Below are positions 7,795-15,527 of a stretch of DNA of 64,000 nt, one piece after another. Position 1 is the stretch's first letter, and each line of letters opens with the position of its first letter. This stretch comes from Nonomuraea thailandensis. Lineage in GTDB: Bacteria; Actinomycetota; Actinomycetes; Streptosporangiales; Streptosporangiaceae. Position numbers and translations under genes: made by a program. The notes beneath the pieces are model-generated. The model was not told where the DNA came from and ran no database searches. It worked only from the letters and a program-made list of their open reading frames with translations. Where the stretch lies: positions 620,001-684,000 of the forward strand of contig NZ_JAMZEB010000002.1 in NCBI RefSeq assembly GCF_024172165.1. The letters run 5' to 3'.

Positions 7795-8952
7795 TTGCTC
7801 GGACCCCTCGGTGACATCGTCGTACTCGACCTGTCCAGGGCCCTGGCCGGGCCGCACGCCGCGCAGATGCTCGGTGACCTGGGCGCTCGGGTGATCAAGG
7901 TCGAGCATCCGGACGGGGGCGACGAGTCGCGGGGCTGGGGTCCGCCGTTCGTCGGGCCGGATCACGACATCTCGACCTACTTCCTGGCGGCCAACCGCAA
8001 CAAGCAGTCCATCGCCGTCGACATGAAGTCCGCCGGGGGCAAGGAGCTCATCGAGCGCCTGGTGCGCCACAGCGACGTCCTGGTGGAGAACTTCCGCACC
8101 GGCGTGCTCGACCGCCTCGGCTTCTCCGCCGAGCGGCTGCACGAGCTCAACCCGCGTCTGGTCGTCCTGTCGATCACGGGCTTCGGCCACGACGGCCCCG
8201 AGGGCGGCCGTCCCGGTTACGACCAGATCGCCCAGGGCGAGGCCGGGCTGATGTCGCTGACCGGCCCCTCGCCCGACGAGCCGTACCGCGTCGGCGCCTC
8301 CATCGGCGACCTGCTGGCCGGCATGTACGGCGCGTACGGGGTGGTCAGCGCGCTCTACGAGCGCGAGCGCACCGGCAGGGGCCGGGTCGTGCGCACCTCG
8401 CTGCTGGCCGCGATCACCGGCGTGCACGCCTACCACGGCACCGCCTGGACGGTCGGCGGCAAGGTGCCCGCGGCGGGCGGCAACCACCACGCCTCCATCG
8501 CCCCCTACGGCGCCTTCCGCTGCTCCGACGGCATGCTGCAGATCGCCGCCGCCAACGACGGCCAGTGGCGCAAGGTGGCCGCGCTCCTCGGCATCGACGC
8601 CGGGCAGGCGCGCTACGCCACCAACCGCGACCGGTTCGCCCACCGCGACGAGCTGATCGCCGACATGGAGAAGGCCCTGTCCGCGCACGACCGCGCCCAC
8701 TGGCTGGCGGAGCTGGCCGCCGCGGGCGTGCCCGCGGGCGCGATCAGGACGCTCGACGAGGTCTACGCCTGGGAGCAGACCCGCTCGCAGGGCCTGGTCG
8801 TCGAGGTGGAGCACCCGGTGCTCGGCCCGATCGAGCTGCCGGGGCCGCCGCTGCGCTTCGACGGGCTGACCGGGGTCGAGCACACCGCGCCTCCCATGCT
8901 CGGCCAGGACGGCGACGCCGTGCTCGCCTGGCTGGAGGAGCGCGAACGATGA
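7795..8952 (+). CDS. CaiB/BaiF-family (class III) CoA-transferase
   Basis: Transfers CoA between carboxylic acids through an acyl-Asp intermediate. 385 aa, TTG start with AGGAGG a few bases upstream (7781-7786). The N-terminus VVLDLSRALAGPHAAQMLGDLGA is family-typical, as are VLSITGFGHDGPE and the catalytic Asp in GYDQIAQGEAG near residue 143. A C-terminal EVEHPVLGPIELPG stretch completes the fold. It is followed at 74 bp by a carboxyltransferase, which suggests a short acyl-CoA pathway; the donor and acceptor are unknown. Confidence 0.93.
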   Translation: MLGPLGDIVVLDLSRALAGPHAAQMLGDLGARVIKVEHPDGGDESRGWGPPFVGPDHDISTYFLAANRNKQSIAVDMKSAGGKELIERLVRHSDVLVENFRTGVLDRLGFSAERLHELNPRLVVLSITGFGHDGPEGGRPGYDQIAQGEAGLMSLTGPSPDEPYRVGASIGDLLAGMYGAYGVVSALYERERTGRGRVVRTSLLAAITGVHAYHGTAWTVGGKVPAAGGNHHASIAPYGAFRCSDGMLQIAAANDGQWRKVAALLGIDAGQARYATNRDRFAHRDELIADMEKALSAHDRAHWLAELAAAGVPAGAIRTLDEVYAWEQTRSQGLVVEVEHPVLGPIELPGPPLRFDGLTGVEHTAPPMLGQDGDAVLAWLEERER

Positions 8953-8989
8953 TCGCGAACTGGTGGCACCGGCCGGGGCGCTCATGCGT

Positions 8990-9005
8990 CAACATTGCAA
9001 CGTTG
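8990..9005. promoter_or_regulatory. Near-perfect 16-bp palindrome upstream of the carboxyltransferase
   Basis: CAACATTGCAACGTTG is symmetrical except for one mismatched pair, and it ends 21 bp before the GTG at 9027. The position and size fit an operator for a TetR- or MerR-like acyl-CoA regulator; the regulator is not identified. Confidence 0.4.
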
Positions 9006-9026
9006 GCTGACATCTAGGGAGCGATA

Positions 9027-10511
9027 GTGAGCCGTCCGGACGCGCGCACACTGATCGAAACGATCCTCGACCGGGGGTCGTGGAAGTCGTGGGACGCGCC
9101 GCCCGCCGATCCGGCCGAGCCCGGCTCCTCCTACGCCGACGAGCTGGCCGCGGCCCGCGTCAAGTCCGGCTACGACGAGGCCGTGATCACCGGCGAGGGG
9201 CTGCTCGGCGGGCGCAGGGTGGCCGTCGTGGCGTGCGAGTTCTCGTTCATGGCGGGCTCGATCGGGGTGGTGGCGGCCGAGCGGTTCGTGACCGCGGCCG
9301 AGCGGGCCACCCGGGAGCGGCTGCCGCTGCTGGCCCTGCCCGCCTCGGGCGGCACGCGCATGCAGGAGGGCGCGCTCGCGTTCGTCCAGATGGTCAAGAT
9401 CACCGCGGCGATCCAGGAGCTCCGGGCGGTCGGCCTGCCGTACCTGGTGTACCTGCGGCATCCGACGACCGGCGGGGTGTTCGCGTCCTGGGGGTCGCTC
9501 GGGCACGTCACGGTGGCGGAGCCGGGGGCGCTGATCGGGTTCCTCGGGCCGCGGGTGTTCGAGTCGCTGCACGGCTACCCGTTCCCCGAGGGCGTGCAGG
9601 TGTCGGAGAACCTGCACGGCAAGGGCCTGCTCGACGCGGTGGTCTCCGCCGAGGACGCGCGGGAGGTGGCGATCAGGGCGCTGGCCGTGCTCGCCGCCGA
9701 CCGCTCGGCGATCGAGGCCGGCCAGGCGCCCGAGGAGGACCTGCGGCCGGTGGAGGCGTGGGAGGCGATCACCCGGTCCAGGCGCGACGACCGGCCGGGC
9801 GTGCGCGCCCTGCTCAAGCTCGCCGCCACGGACGTGACGCCGCTCAGCGGCACCGGGGCGGGCAGGAACGAGCCGGGGCTGCTGCTCGCGCTGGCCAGGT
9901 TCGGCACCGCCCCGGCGGTGGTGCTCGGCCAGGACCGGCGCCTCCAGCGCGCCAACTCCCCGCTCGGGCCCGCGGGGCTGCGGGTGGCCAGGCGCGGCAT
10001 GCGGCTGGCCGCCGAGCTCGGCCTGCCGCTGGTCACCGTGATCGACACGGCCGGCGCCGACCTGTCCAAGGCGGCCGAGGAGGGCGGGCTGGCCGCCGAG
10101 ATCGCCCGCTGCCTGGCCGAGCTGCTCACGCTCGACGCGCCGACCGTCTGCCTGCTGCTCGGCGAGGGCGCGGGGGGCGCGGCGCTGGCGCTGCTGCCCG
10201 CCGACCGGGTGCTCTGCGCGCAGCACGCCTGGCTGGCGCCGCTGCCGCCCGAAGGCGCCTCCGCCATCCTCTACCGCTCGGTCGACTTCGCCCCCGAGAT
10301 CGCCCAGGCGCAGCACATCCGCGCCACCGACCTGCGCCGCGACGGCATCGTGGACCGGGTGATCCCCGAGCTGCCCGACGCCGCCTACGAGCCGCGGCAG
10401 TTCTGCGAGCGGGTCGGCAGGGCGCTGGAGTACGAGATCGCGGAGCTGCTGCGGGTGGGCCCGGCCGACCGCTTCGCGGCCCGCCAGGCCCGGTACCGCA
10501 ACCTGGGCTAG
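9027..10511 (+). CDS. Fused acetyl-CoA carboxylase-type carboxyltransferase (AccD-like + AccA-like)
   Basis: 494-aa carboxyltransferase with two crotonase folds. Residues about 45-240 resemble the AccD beta subunit (CEFSFMAGSIGVVAAERF, then ASGGTRMQEGALAF). Residues about 300-460 resemble AccA (NSPLGPAGLRVARRG, IDTAGADLSKAAEEGG, LGEGAGGAALAL, PEGASAILY). The N-terminal zinc ribbon of bacterial AccD is absent. No biotin carboxylase or carrier gene lies nearby, so it must borrow these subunits or act on a free carboxyl-CoA. GTG start after AGGGAGCGA. The acyl substrate is unknown. Confidence 0.85.
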   Translation: MSRPDARTLIETILDRGSWKSWDAPPADPAEPGSSYADELAAARVKSGYDEAVITGEGLLGGRRVAVVACEFSFMAGSIGVVAAERFVTAAERATRERLPLLALPASGGTRMQEGALAFVQMVKITAAIQELRAVGLPYLVYLRHPTTGGVFASWGSLGHVTVAEPGALIGFLGPRVFESLHGYPFPEGVQVSENLHGKGLLDAVVSAEDAREVAIRALAVLAADRSAIEAGQAPEEDLRPVEAWEAITRSRRDDRPGVRALLKLAATDVTPLSGTGAGRNEPGLLLALARFGTAPAVVLGQDRRLQRANSPLGPAGLRVARRGMRLAAELGLPLVTVIDTAGADLSKAAEEGGLAAEIARCLAELLTLDAPTVCLLLGEGAGGAALALLPADRVLCAQHAWLAPLPPEGASAILYRSVDFAPEIAQAQHIRATDLRRDGIVDRVIPELPDAAYEPRQFCERVGRALEYEIAELLRVGPADRFAARQARYRNLG

Positions 10512-12421
10512 TGCTGCCAGAGCTGCTTGCCGCCGGCGTCGAAGCCCTTGATCACCATGCCGGCGGAGAGGTCGGCGCCCTCGGGGAGCGGCGCCGCGAA
10601 CAACGTCACCCCCTGCCCCCACGGGTCGGGGGCGGCCTCGGCGGTGCCGGTGAGGCCGTTCGGCGTGGTGAGCTCGATCCTGGCGGTGCCGGCGAGCGCG
10701 TAGCCGTACCAGGCGTGGGCGCCGCGGCCCCACCTCACCGGTTGCCCGGTGCTGAGCAGGTCGCTCAGCCTGGTCCCAGGGAGCGGTCCGGGCAGGCCCG
10801 CGGCCGGCTCGCCGTTCTCCCAGAAGGCCAGGCAGCTCGGCTCGCTCACGAGCGCGGTGACGCCCGCGGGCAGCGGGTGGCGGGGGGCGTCGGAGCGCAG
10901 GGCCCGCAGCCCGCAGTCCTTGCCCGCCTCGGGGAACAGCTCGAGCGGCCGGTCCTCGCGCTTCATGGTGAAACCCGCGACCTTCGCGTCGCTGGACGGG
11001 ATCGTGACGTACCAGATCGGGGCCGGGGTGCCCGTACCGCGCCGGAACGTGGCGGGCAGGCGCCGCCCGTCGGCGAGCACGGCCTCCACCGACTCCCAGT
11101 CCTCGCCCGCCGCGCCGAAGTAGCTGACGGTGCCGGGCTCCGGAAGGTACTGGACGGCCCTCAGCGGGCCGGCGAAGTGTTCCTCGCGCTTGCCGACGCA
11201 GGACAGGTCCGGGTTCACGCCGCCGGAGTGGCAGAGCGTGACCACGGGGCCGGTCCGGTCGGCATCGGCGTCGGTGAACCAGACGCGCACCGGCTCACCG
11301 ACCGCTCCGGTGCCGGGCAGGCTCATCACCTCGCCGGCGGGCGGCATCCCGTCCCGCGGGCCCTTGACCTCCTCGCGCCAGACCTCCGCGCCCGACGCGT
11401 CGTAGGCGACCAGGCGATGTCGCACCTGCCCGTCGTCCGGGGCGCCTTCGGCGGCGAAGAGCGTGACGCCGAGGCTCCACGGATCCGGCCGCGTCTCGGC
11501 CCGGGCGGTGGTCCCGTCGTCGAAGGAGACCTCGATCCTGGAGACGTTCCCGCGGGCCACCCCGATGATCAGGTTCTCCCGCACGCGCACGTCCACCGGC
11601 GGCAGGTCCTTGCCGATCAGGGACGTGCCGAGCTCCGCGCCCAGCCGGGTCATGCGCAGCTCCGTGCCCTCCTCCGTCCGGTACGGCCGCATGGTCACCC
11701 CGGCGGCCAGGTCGAGGGACTCCCCGAGCGCCTGCCCCCGCTCCGGAGCGGCGAACAGGTCGCGCGAGCGCCGGCCGAGATTCCTGCCCCGGTCGTCGGC
11801 GATCTCGATCCCCGCCGGTTGCCGCAGGGCGGGGTAGGTCACGGTCCAGATCCGGTACGGGGCTCCTGCGGGCCGCCACAGCCGTCCAGGGAACCGCTGC
11901 CCGTCGCCCGCGACCCCGGTGACGGTCCCGATGTCGTCGAGCGCCACGCCCCAGTCCAGCGCGGTGCCGGAACCGTCGCGGGCGGTGCTGCCCGCGAACC
12001 AGGCGTCGGAGCCGATCGTGGGGACGCGCGAGCAGCCCCCGTACGCCTCGGCGTCCGCCCGCTCCAGGACGTAGCAGAGCTCGGGATCGCCCAGCCTGCC
12101 CTTGGCGAACCAGAGCCGCAGCGGCCTGCCCTCGGTCGGGTTGTCCACCGTGACCTGCTCGCCTACGGCGGTCCTGTCGCGCATGAGCCCCTGGTGGATC
12201 GCGTCGGCGTCGGCCGCGGTGTTCCTGCCCAGATCCCCGTTGAGCAGGGCGGGCACGAACACCGCGAGCAGCGCCACCGGCAGCGCGGCCACCAGCAGGC
12301 GGGCGGCGCGGTACCGGCGCGGCCTGCGCTCGCGCACCCGCAGCCAGGCGTCCGGGCTGGTCTCGAAGGTCTGCGCGCGGGCGTCGAAGGCCGCCCGCAG
12401 GCGCTCTTCCAGGTCGGTCAC
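10508..12421 (-). CDS. Large membrane-anchored protein coupled to a SigE-type sigma factor, with A-B-A'-B' duplication
   Basis: 637 aa. A basic cytoplasmic segment (residues 1-41) is followed by one TM helix (about 42-60) and a large extracellular part. The exterior is two tandem copies of a bipartite unit: A at 88-215 and A' at 363-495 share RLWF/RVWF, paired Cys and a Y/W-VT segment; B at 235-350 and B' at 515-637 both end with PDPW-x-x-GVTLFAA and an EVW/QLW motif. Its start overlaps the sigma factor stop by 4 bp. By position it could be an anti-sigma or sensor protein, but no known anti-sigma domain is recognised. Confidence 0.75.
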   Translation of the reverse strand: MTDLEERLRAAFDARAQTFETSPDAWLRVRERRPRRYRAARLLVAALPVALLAVFVPALLNGDLGRNTAADADAIHQGLMRDRTAVGEQVTVDNPTEGRPLRLWFAKGRLGDPELCYVLERADAEAYGGCSRVPTIGSDAWFAGSTARDGSGTALDWGVALDDIGTVTGVAGDGQRFPGRLWRPAGAPYRIWTVTYPALRQPAGIEIADDRGRNLGRRSRDLFAAPERGQALGESLDLAAGVTMRPYRTEEGTELRMTRLGAELGTSLIGKDLPPVDVRVRENLIIGVARGNVSRIEVSFDDGTTARAETRPDPWSLGVTLFAAEGAPDDGQVRHRLVAYDASGAEVWREEVKGPRDGMPPAGEVMSLPGTGAVGEPVRVWFTDADADRTGPVVTLCHSGGVNPDLSCVGKREEHFAGPLRAVQYLPEPGTVSYFGAAGEDWESVEAVLADGRRLPATFRRGTGTPAPIWYVTIPSSDAKVAGFTMKREDRPLELFPEAGKDCGLRALRSDAPRHPLPAGVTALVSEPSCLAFWENGEPAAGLPGPLPGTRLSDLLSTGQPVRWGRGAHAWYGYALAGTARIELTTPNGLTGTAEAAPDPWGQGVTLFAAPLPEGADLSAGMVIKGFDAGGKQLWQH

Positions 12422-12915
12422 CGGTCCTCCTCCTTCAGCGCCCTGCCCAGGGCCGCCAGGGCCCTGCTGGCGTGGGTCTTCACCGATCCCGGCGAGACGC
12501 CCATGGCGTCGGCGATCTCGCGCTCCGAAAGGTCCAGCCAGTAACGCAGGACGAGCGCCTCGCGCTGGCGGCGCGGCAGGCGGTCCACGGCCGCCAGCAG
12601 CTCGCGGTTCTCCTCGGAGACGAGCACGGCGTGCTCGCTGCTGCGGGCGGGCTCCGGAGGGTCGGGGCGGCGCAGCCGGATGAGGCGCAGATGCCGCAGG
12701 CGGTTGCGGGTCAGATTGCAGACGGTCGCGCGGAGATAGGCCATCGCGGCCCCGTCGTCGCGCAACCGCCGCGAGTGCAGCCGGGCGAACGCCTCCTGGA
12801 CGATGTCCTCGGGGTCGTCCGCGCCGAGCAGCCCGGCCAGGCGTACCAGGGAGTGGTACTGGGCCGCGAACAGCTCGGCGAACGACGGCTGCGCCATGGT
12901 CGCTGTTTCGGTCAC
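12418..12915 (-). CDS. SigE-family ECF RNA polymerase sigma factor
   Basis: 165-aa extracytoplasmic-function sigma factor. Region 2 spans about residues 10-80 (FAAQYHSLVRLAGLLGADDPEDIVQEAF, the -10 recognition helix) and region 4 about 105-160 (LPRRQREALVLRYWLDLSEREIADAMGVSPGSVKTH, the -35 HTH). The spacing and the YLRATVCNLTRNRLRH segment fit the actinobacterial SigE/SigM-like group. Translationally coupled (4-bp overlap) to the membrane protein at 10508-12421, which is the likely regulatory partner. Confidence 0.92.
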   Translation of the reverse strand: MTETATMAQPSFAELFAAQYHSLVRLAGLLGADDPEDIVQEAFARLHSRRLRDDGAAMAYLRATVCNLTRNRLRHLRLIRLRRPDPPEPARSSEHAVLVSEENRELLAAVDRLPRRQREALVLRYWLDLSEREIADAMGVSPGSVKTHASRALAALGRALKEEDR

Positions 12916-12949
12916 ATCCCTAGAGACACACGGGCGCGCCGGAGGTTGA

Positions 12950-13345
12950 CTACGGGACCGGAATCCTTTCGACCCGGATGGAGAAGACCTCCTCGCGGGG
13001 CACCACGACCTCGTACGCGCCGTGGTCGACCATCCAGTAGCCCAGCGCCTCGGCCTTCATCCCGCTGTGCCCGGTGTAGGCGATGTGCAGCCCGTCGTCG
13101 TCCTCGTCGAGCACGATGCACGGCTCGCCGCCGAACGCGCCCACCGTGCGGATGAGCACCAGCCACTCGACCTGGGACCTGGGCACCACCCGCCGCCAGT
13201 AGCCGGAGGCGGCGTCGAAGCCCTCCAGCTCCGTCTCGCTGAACAGCACCACCTGGTCGTTGTCGGGGCCGAGGGCGGCGGGCAGCGTGCGCTCGCCGAA
13301 GCGGGCCACGAAGCCGGAGGCGACCGGCGTGATCTCGTCGCTCAT
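12950..13345 (-). CDS. Hypothetical protein, second gene of a coupled pair
   Basis: 131-aa soluble protein with no recognised domain. It starts at ATG 13345, overlapping the stop of the upstream gene by 4 bp. Acidic and aromatic, with an EDDDG turn near residue 85. The start upstream of the overlap is excluded because that part of the frame is a shadow of the neighbour. The pair has no signal peptide, and the function is unknown. Confidence 0.7.
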   Translation of the reverse strand: MSDEITPVASGFVARFGERTLPAALGPDNDQVVLFSETELEGFDAASGYWRRVVPRSQVEWLVLIRTVGAFGGEPCIVLDEDDDGLHIAYTGHSGMKAEALGYWMVDHGAYEVVVPREEVFSIRVERIPVP

Positions 13346-13788
13346 GCGGCGGGCCGCCAGGTCAGCCCGTCGTACTCGGCGAAGGGCCGCTCGCCCTCGC
13401 CGGTGACGTGCACGATCTCCGCCCCGGCCGGGATCGGCATCGGGACGGTGTGGAACTGCGGCACCACGTGCTCCGACGACGTGGTGAACCCGTTGCCCGC
13501 GAACGGCGGCGCGTCGCTCCAGTCGCCTCCCATGTGGGGCCCGTACGGCACCGCGTAGGTGTCGACGTCGCGGGCGAACCACCGCATCATGTACAGCTCG
13601 GGTGCCTCGGCGAACAGCTCGGAGCCGTCGAAGGACAGGTCGAGCCCGTAGTAGAGGGCTTCGGGGGTGGTCAGCCTGACACAATCCTGCACCCGGTAGA
13701 CGTAACCCGAGATGACCGTGCGCTTGCCCGACAGGTATGGCACGAGCAGACGCGGCGGGACCACCTTCTGCATCTGCGTTCCGCTCAC
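13342..13788 (-). CDS. Hypothetical protein, first gene of a coupled pair
   Basis: 148-aa protein rich in Tyr, Pro and Gly (PYLSGKRTVISGYVYRVQD at the N-terminus; DTYAVPYGPHMGG in the middle). No signal peptide or membrane helix. The composition resembles small actinobacterial proteins found near polymorphic toxin/immunity genes, but I cannot assign it. It is translationally coupled to the next gene, implying a joint function. Confidence 0.7.
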   Translation of the reverse strand: MSGTQMQKVVPPRLLVPYLSGKRTVISGYVYRVQDCVRLTTPEALYYGLDLSFDGSELFAEAPELYMMRWFARDVDTYAVPYGPHMGGDWSDAPPFAGNGFTTSSEHVVPQFHTVPMPIPAGAEIVHVTGEGERPFAEYDGLTWRPAA

Positions 13789-13808
13789 AGTCCTACTTTA
13801 CGATCGCT

Positions 13809-13837
13809 TGACCCCGGGGTGGACCGCGTCGGGGTCA
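13809..13837 (-). terminator. Hairpin terminator after the nitrilase-family gene
   Basis: TGACCCCG (13809-13816) and CGGGGTCA (13830-13837) are perfect 8-bp arms with a 13-base loop. The nitrilase stop codon lies in the stem, so the hairpin begins immediately at the end of the gene. Confidence 0.55.
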
Positions 13838-14611
13838 CAGCACCCGGTGTTCGAGGCACGGCAGCATCGCCCGGGCGGTGGCCGTCCACTCGCGGTCCAC
13901 CTCGACGATCCGCACGCCGGGGCCGGTGCCCAGGTCGGAGCGGACCACGCCGAGCGGGTCGACCAGCATGCTGCGGCCCACCCCGAACCCGTCGGACGAC
14001 TCCGCCGGGTTGGGCGCCTGGCCGACGGCGGCCGTCCACATGGTGTTCTCCAGCGCCCGCGCCCTGACCAGCGTGACCCAGTGGTCCTCCTTGAGCGGCC
14101 CGGAGCCCCAGGCGGCGATCACCGCGAACAGCTCGGCGCCCCGGTCGACCAGCGCCCTGGCCAGCTCGGGGAAGCGCACGTCGTAACAGGTGATGAGCCC
14201 CACCCTGACGCCTGCCAGCTCCACCACGGCCGGCTCGGCGCCCGGCGCGACCAGGTCGGACTCCTTCGCGCCGAACGAGTCGAACAGGTGGATCTTCCGG
14301 TAGGCCGCCTTCACCTCGCCCCGCGCGTCGATCGCCACCGCGGTGTTGTGCACACGATCCTCGCCGGGCTCGAACACGCCCGCGATCACCGCCAGCCCGT
14401 GCTCGCGGGCCGACTCGGCCAGCCCCGACACGAACGGCCCGTCCAGCGGCTCGGCGAGCGTGGTGATCCGCCGGCCGTACCGGGTCAGCGTGGCCTCGGG
14501 GAAGATCGCCAGGTCGGCGCCCTCGGCGGACGCGAGTGCCTCTCTGGCCCTCTTGAGGTTCGCCGAAGGATCAGGGGACACCGGGATCTGGCAGAGGGCG
14601 ATTCTGGTCAC
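13835..14611 (-). CDS. Carbon-nitrogen hydrolase (nitrilase superfamily amidase)
   Basis: 258-aa cytoplasmic amidase. The catalytic triad is visible: Glu39 in IFPEATL, Lys106 in YRKIHLF and Cys142 in LITCYDVRFPE. The DVRFPEL sequence after the Cys, a short C-terminus and no glutaminase fusion place it near omega-amidase/deaminated-glutathione amidase enzymes that repair side products of metabolism. The first 41 bp overlap the end of the DUF418 gene on the same strand, but MTRIALCQIPV is a typical family start. Confidence 0.9.
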   Translation of the reverse strand: MTRIALCQIPVSPDPSANLKRAREALASAEGADLAIFPEATLTRYGRRITTLAEPLDGPFVSGLAESAREHGLAVIAGVFEPGEDRVHNTAVAIDARGEVKAAYRKIHLFDSFGAKESDLVAPGAEPAVVELAGVRVGLITCYDVRFPELARALVDRGAELFAVIAAWGSGPLKEDHWVTLVRARALENTMWTAAVGQAPNPAESSDGFGVGRSMLVDPLGVVRSDLGTGPGVRIVEVDREWTATARAMLPCLEHRVL

Positions 14612-15527
14612 GGCTCGACTGTAGCCGGTTGGGCACCACCCGAAACCAGGTCAGGCACCGCCATATCCATTCAAGCGGGCCATATCTGAACCGTGACAAC
14701 CACCACCAGCTCAACAGCCCCTGAGCGATCAGCGTGATCGCCGCCAGCGCCACGACCGACCACCGGCTCCGGTCGGACTCCAGCAGCGGCAGGGCCAGGA
14801 CGATCACGGCGGTGCCGGAGACGTAGTTCGTCAGCGCCATCCTGCCCAGCGGCTCCAGCAGCGCCGACAACCAGGGCCGCAGGACCAGCAGCAGGCCCAG
14901 CACGTACGCCGCCGCGCCCGTCAGGGCCGCCACGCTGTAGACGGTCCAGTCGTTCGTGCTGATCCACGCCATGGTGAGCAGCACCGAGGCCAGCGCGGTG
15001 ACCGCGAACCCGGGCAGCAGCAGGGACCGGGGCGGCCGGAGCTGCCACAGGCCCATGCCGACCAGGAACAGCCCGGGGATCAGCAGCGGCCCGCCGCCCA
15101 CCCCGGGCATGAGCGCCCACCCGACGCCCGCCAGGCCCAGCAGCAGCACGGGGAGCCCTTCGGCCAGGAACGAGGCGGGCACCAGCACCAGCGCGCCGTA
15201 GAAGGCGTAGTCGGTCAGCACCTCGCCCTCGTAGAACTGGTGCTGGACCATCCCGAAGCAGAACAGCCAGAACAACCTGCTCAGCAGCGCCCAGCGGCTG
15301 TTGCCCTGGAGGAACAGCATGAAGCTGATGCCGAACAGCAACGAGAAGATCGGATAGAACCGGCTCTGGAACAGGCCCTCGACGAACCAGTCGAGCCCGA
15401 CCGGGTGCGCCTTCTTGAGCTCGACGTGCTGCCACGTGTTGACCAGCATGATGCCGCCCACCGCGAAGCCGCGTAGGGCGTCGAGCTCATGGATGCGCGT
15501 CTTTACAGGACCCAGGTGAACCACCAT
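14571..15527 (-). CDS. DUF418-family integral membrane protein
   Basis: 318-aa polytopic membrane protein, about eight TM helices. The N-terminal RIHELDALRGFAVGGIMLVN is the YeiB/DUF418 signature, and the C-terminal half holds PLGRMALTNYVSGT and the GPLEWIWRCLTW motif. It begins at ATG 15527, inside the end of the upstream hydrolase gene (25-bp overlap). The last 15 residues run into the nitrilase start. Function unknown; DUF418 proteins are often associated with acyltransferase-like membrane modification. Confidence 0.85.
   Translation of the reverse strand: MVVHLGPVKTRIHELDALRGFAVGGIMLVNTWQHVELKKAHPVGLDWFVEGLFQSRFYPIFSLLFGISFMLFLQGNSRWALLSRLFWLFCFGMVQHQFYEGEVLTDYAFYGALVLVPASFLAEGLPVLLLGLAGVGWALMPGVGGGPLLIPGLFLVGMGLWQLRPPRSLLLPGFAVTALASVLLTMAWISTNDWTVYSVAALTGAAAYVLGLLLVLRPWLSALLEPLGRMALTNYVSGTAVIVLALPLLESDRSRWSVVALAAITLIAQGLLSWWWLSRFRYGPLEWIWRCLTWFRVVPNRLQSSRDQNRPLPDPGVP

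Noticed and set aside
9080..12544. 1154-aa frame over the carboxyltransferase and sigma region
   Set aside because: Shadow of the carboxyltransferase in another frame, then antisense of the membrane protein; high-GC artefact.
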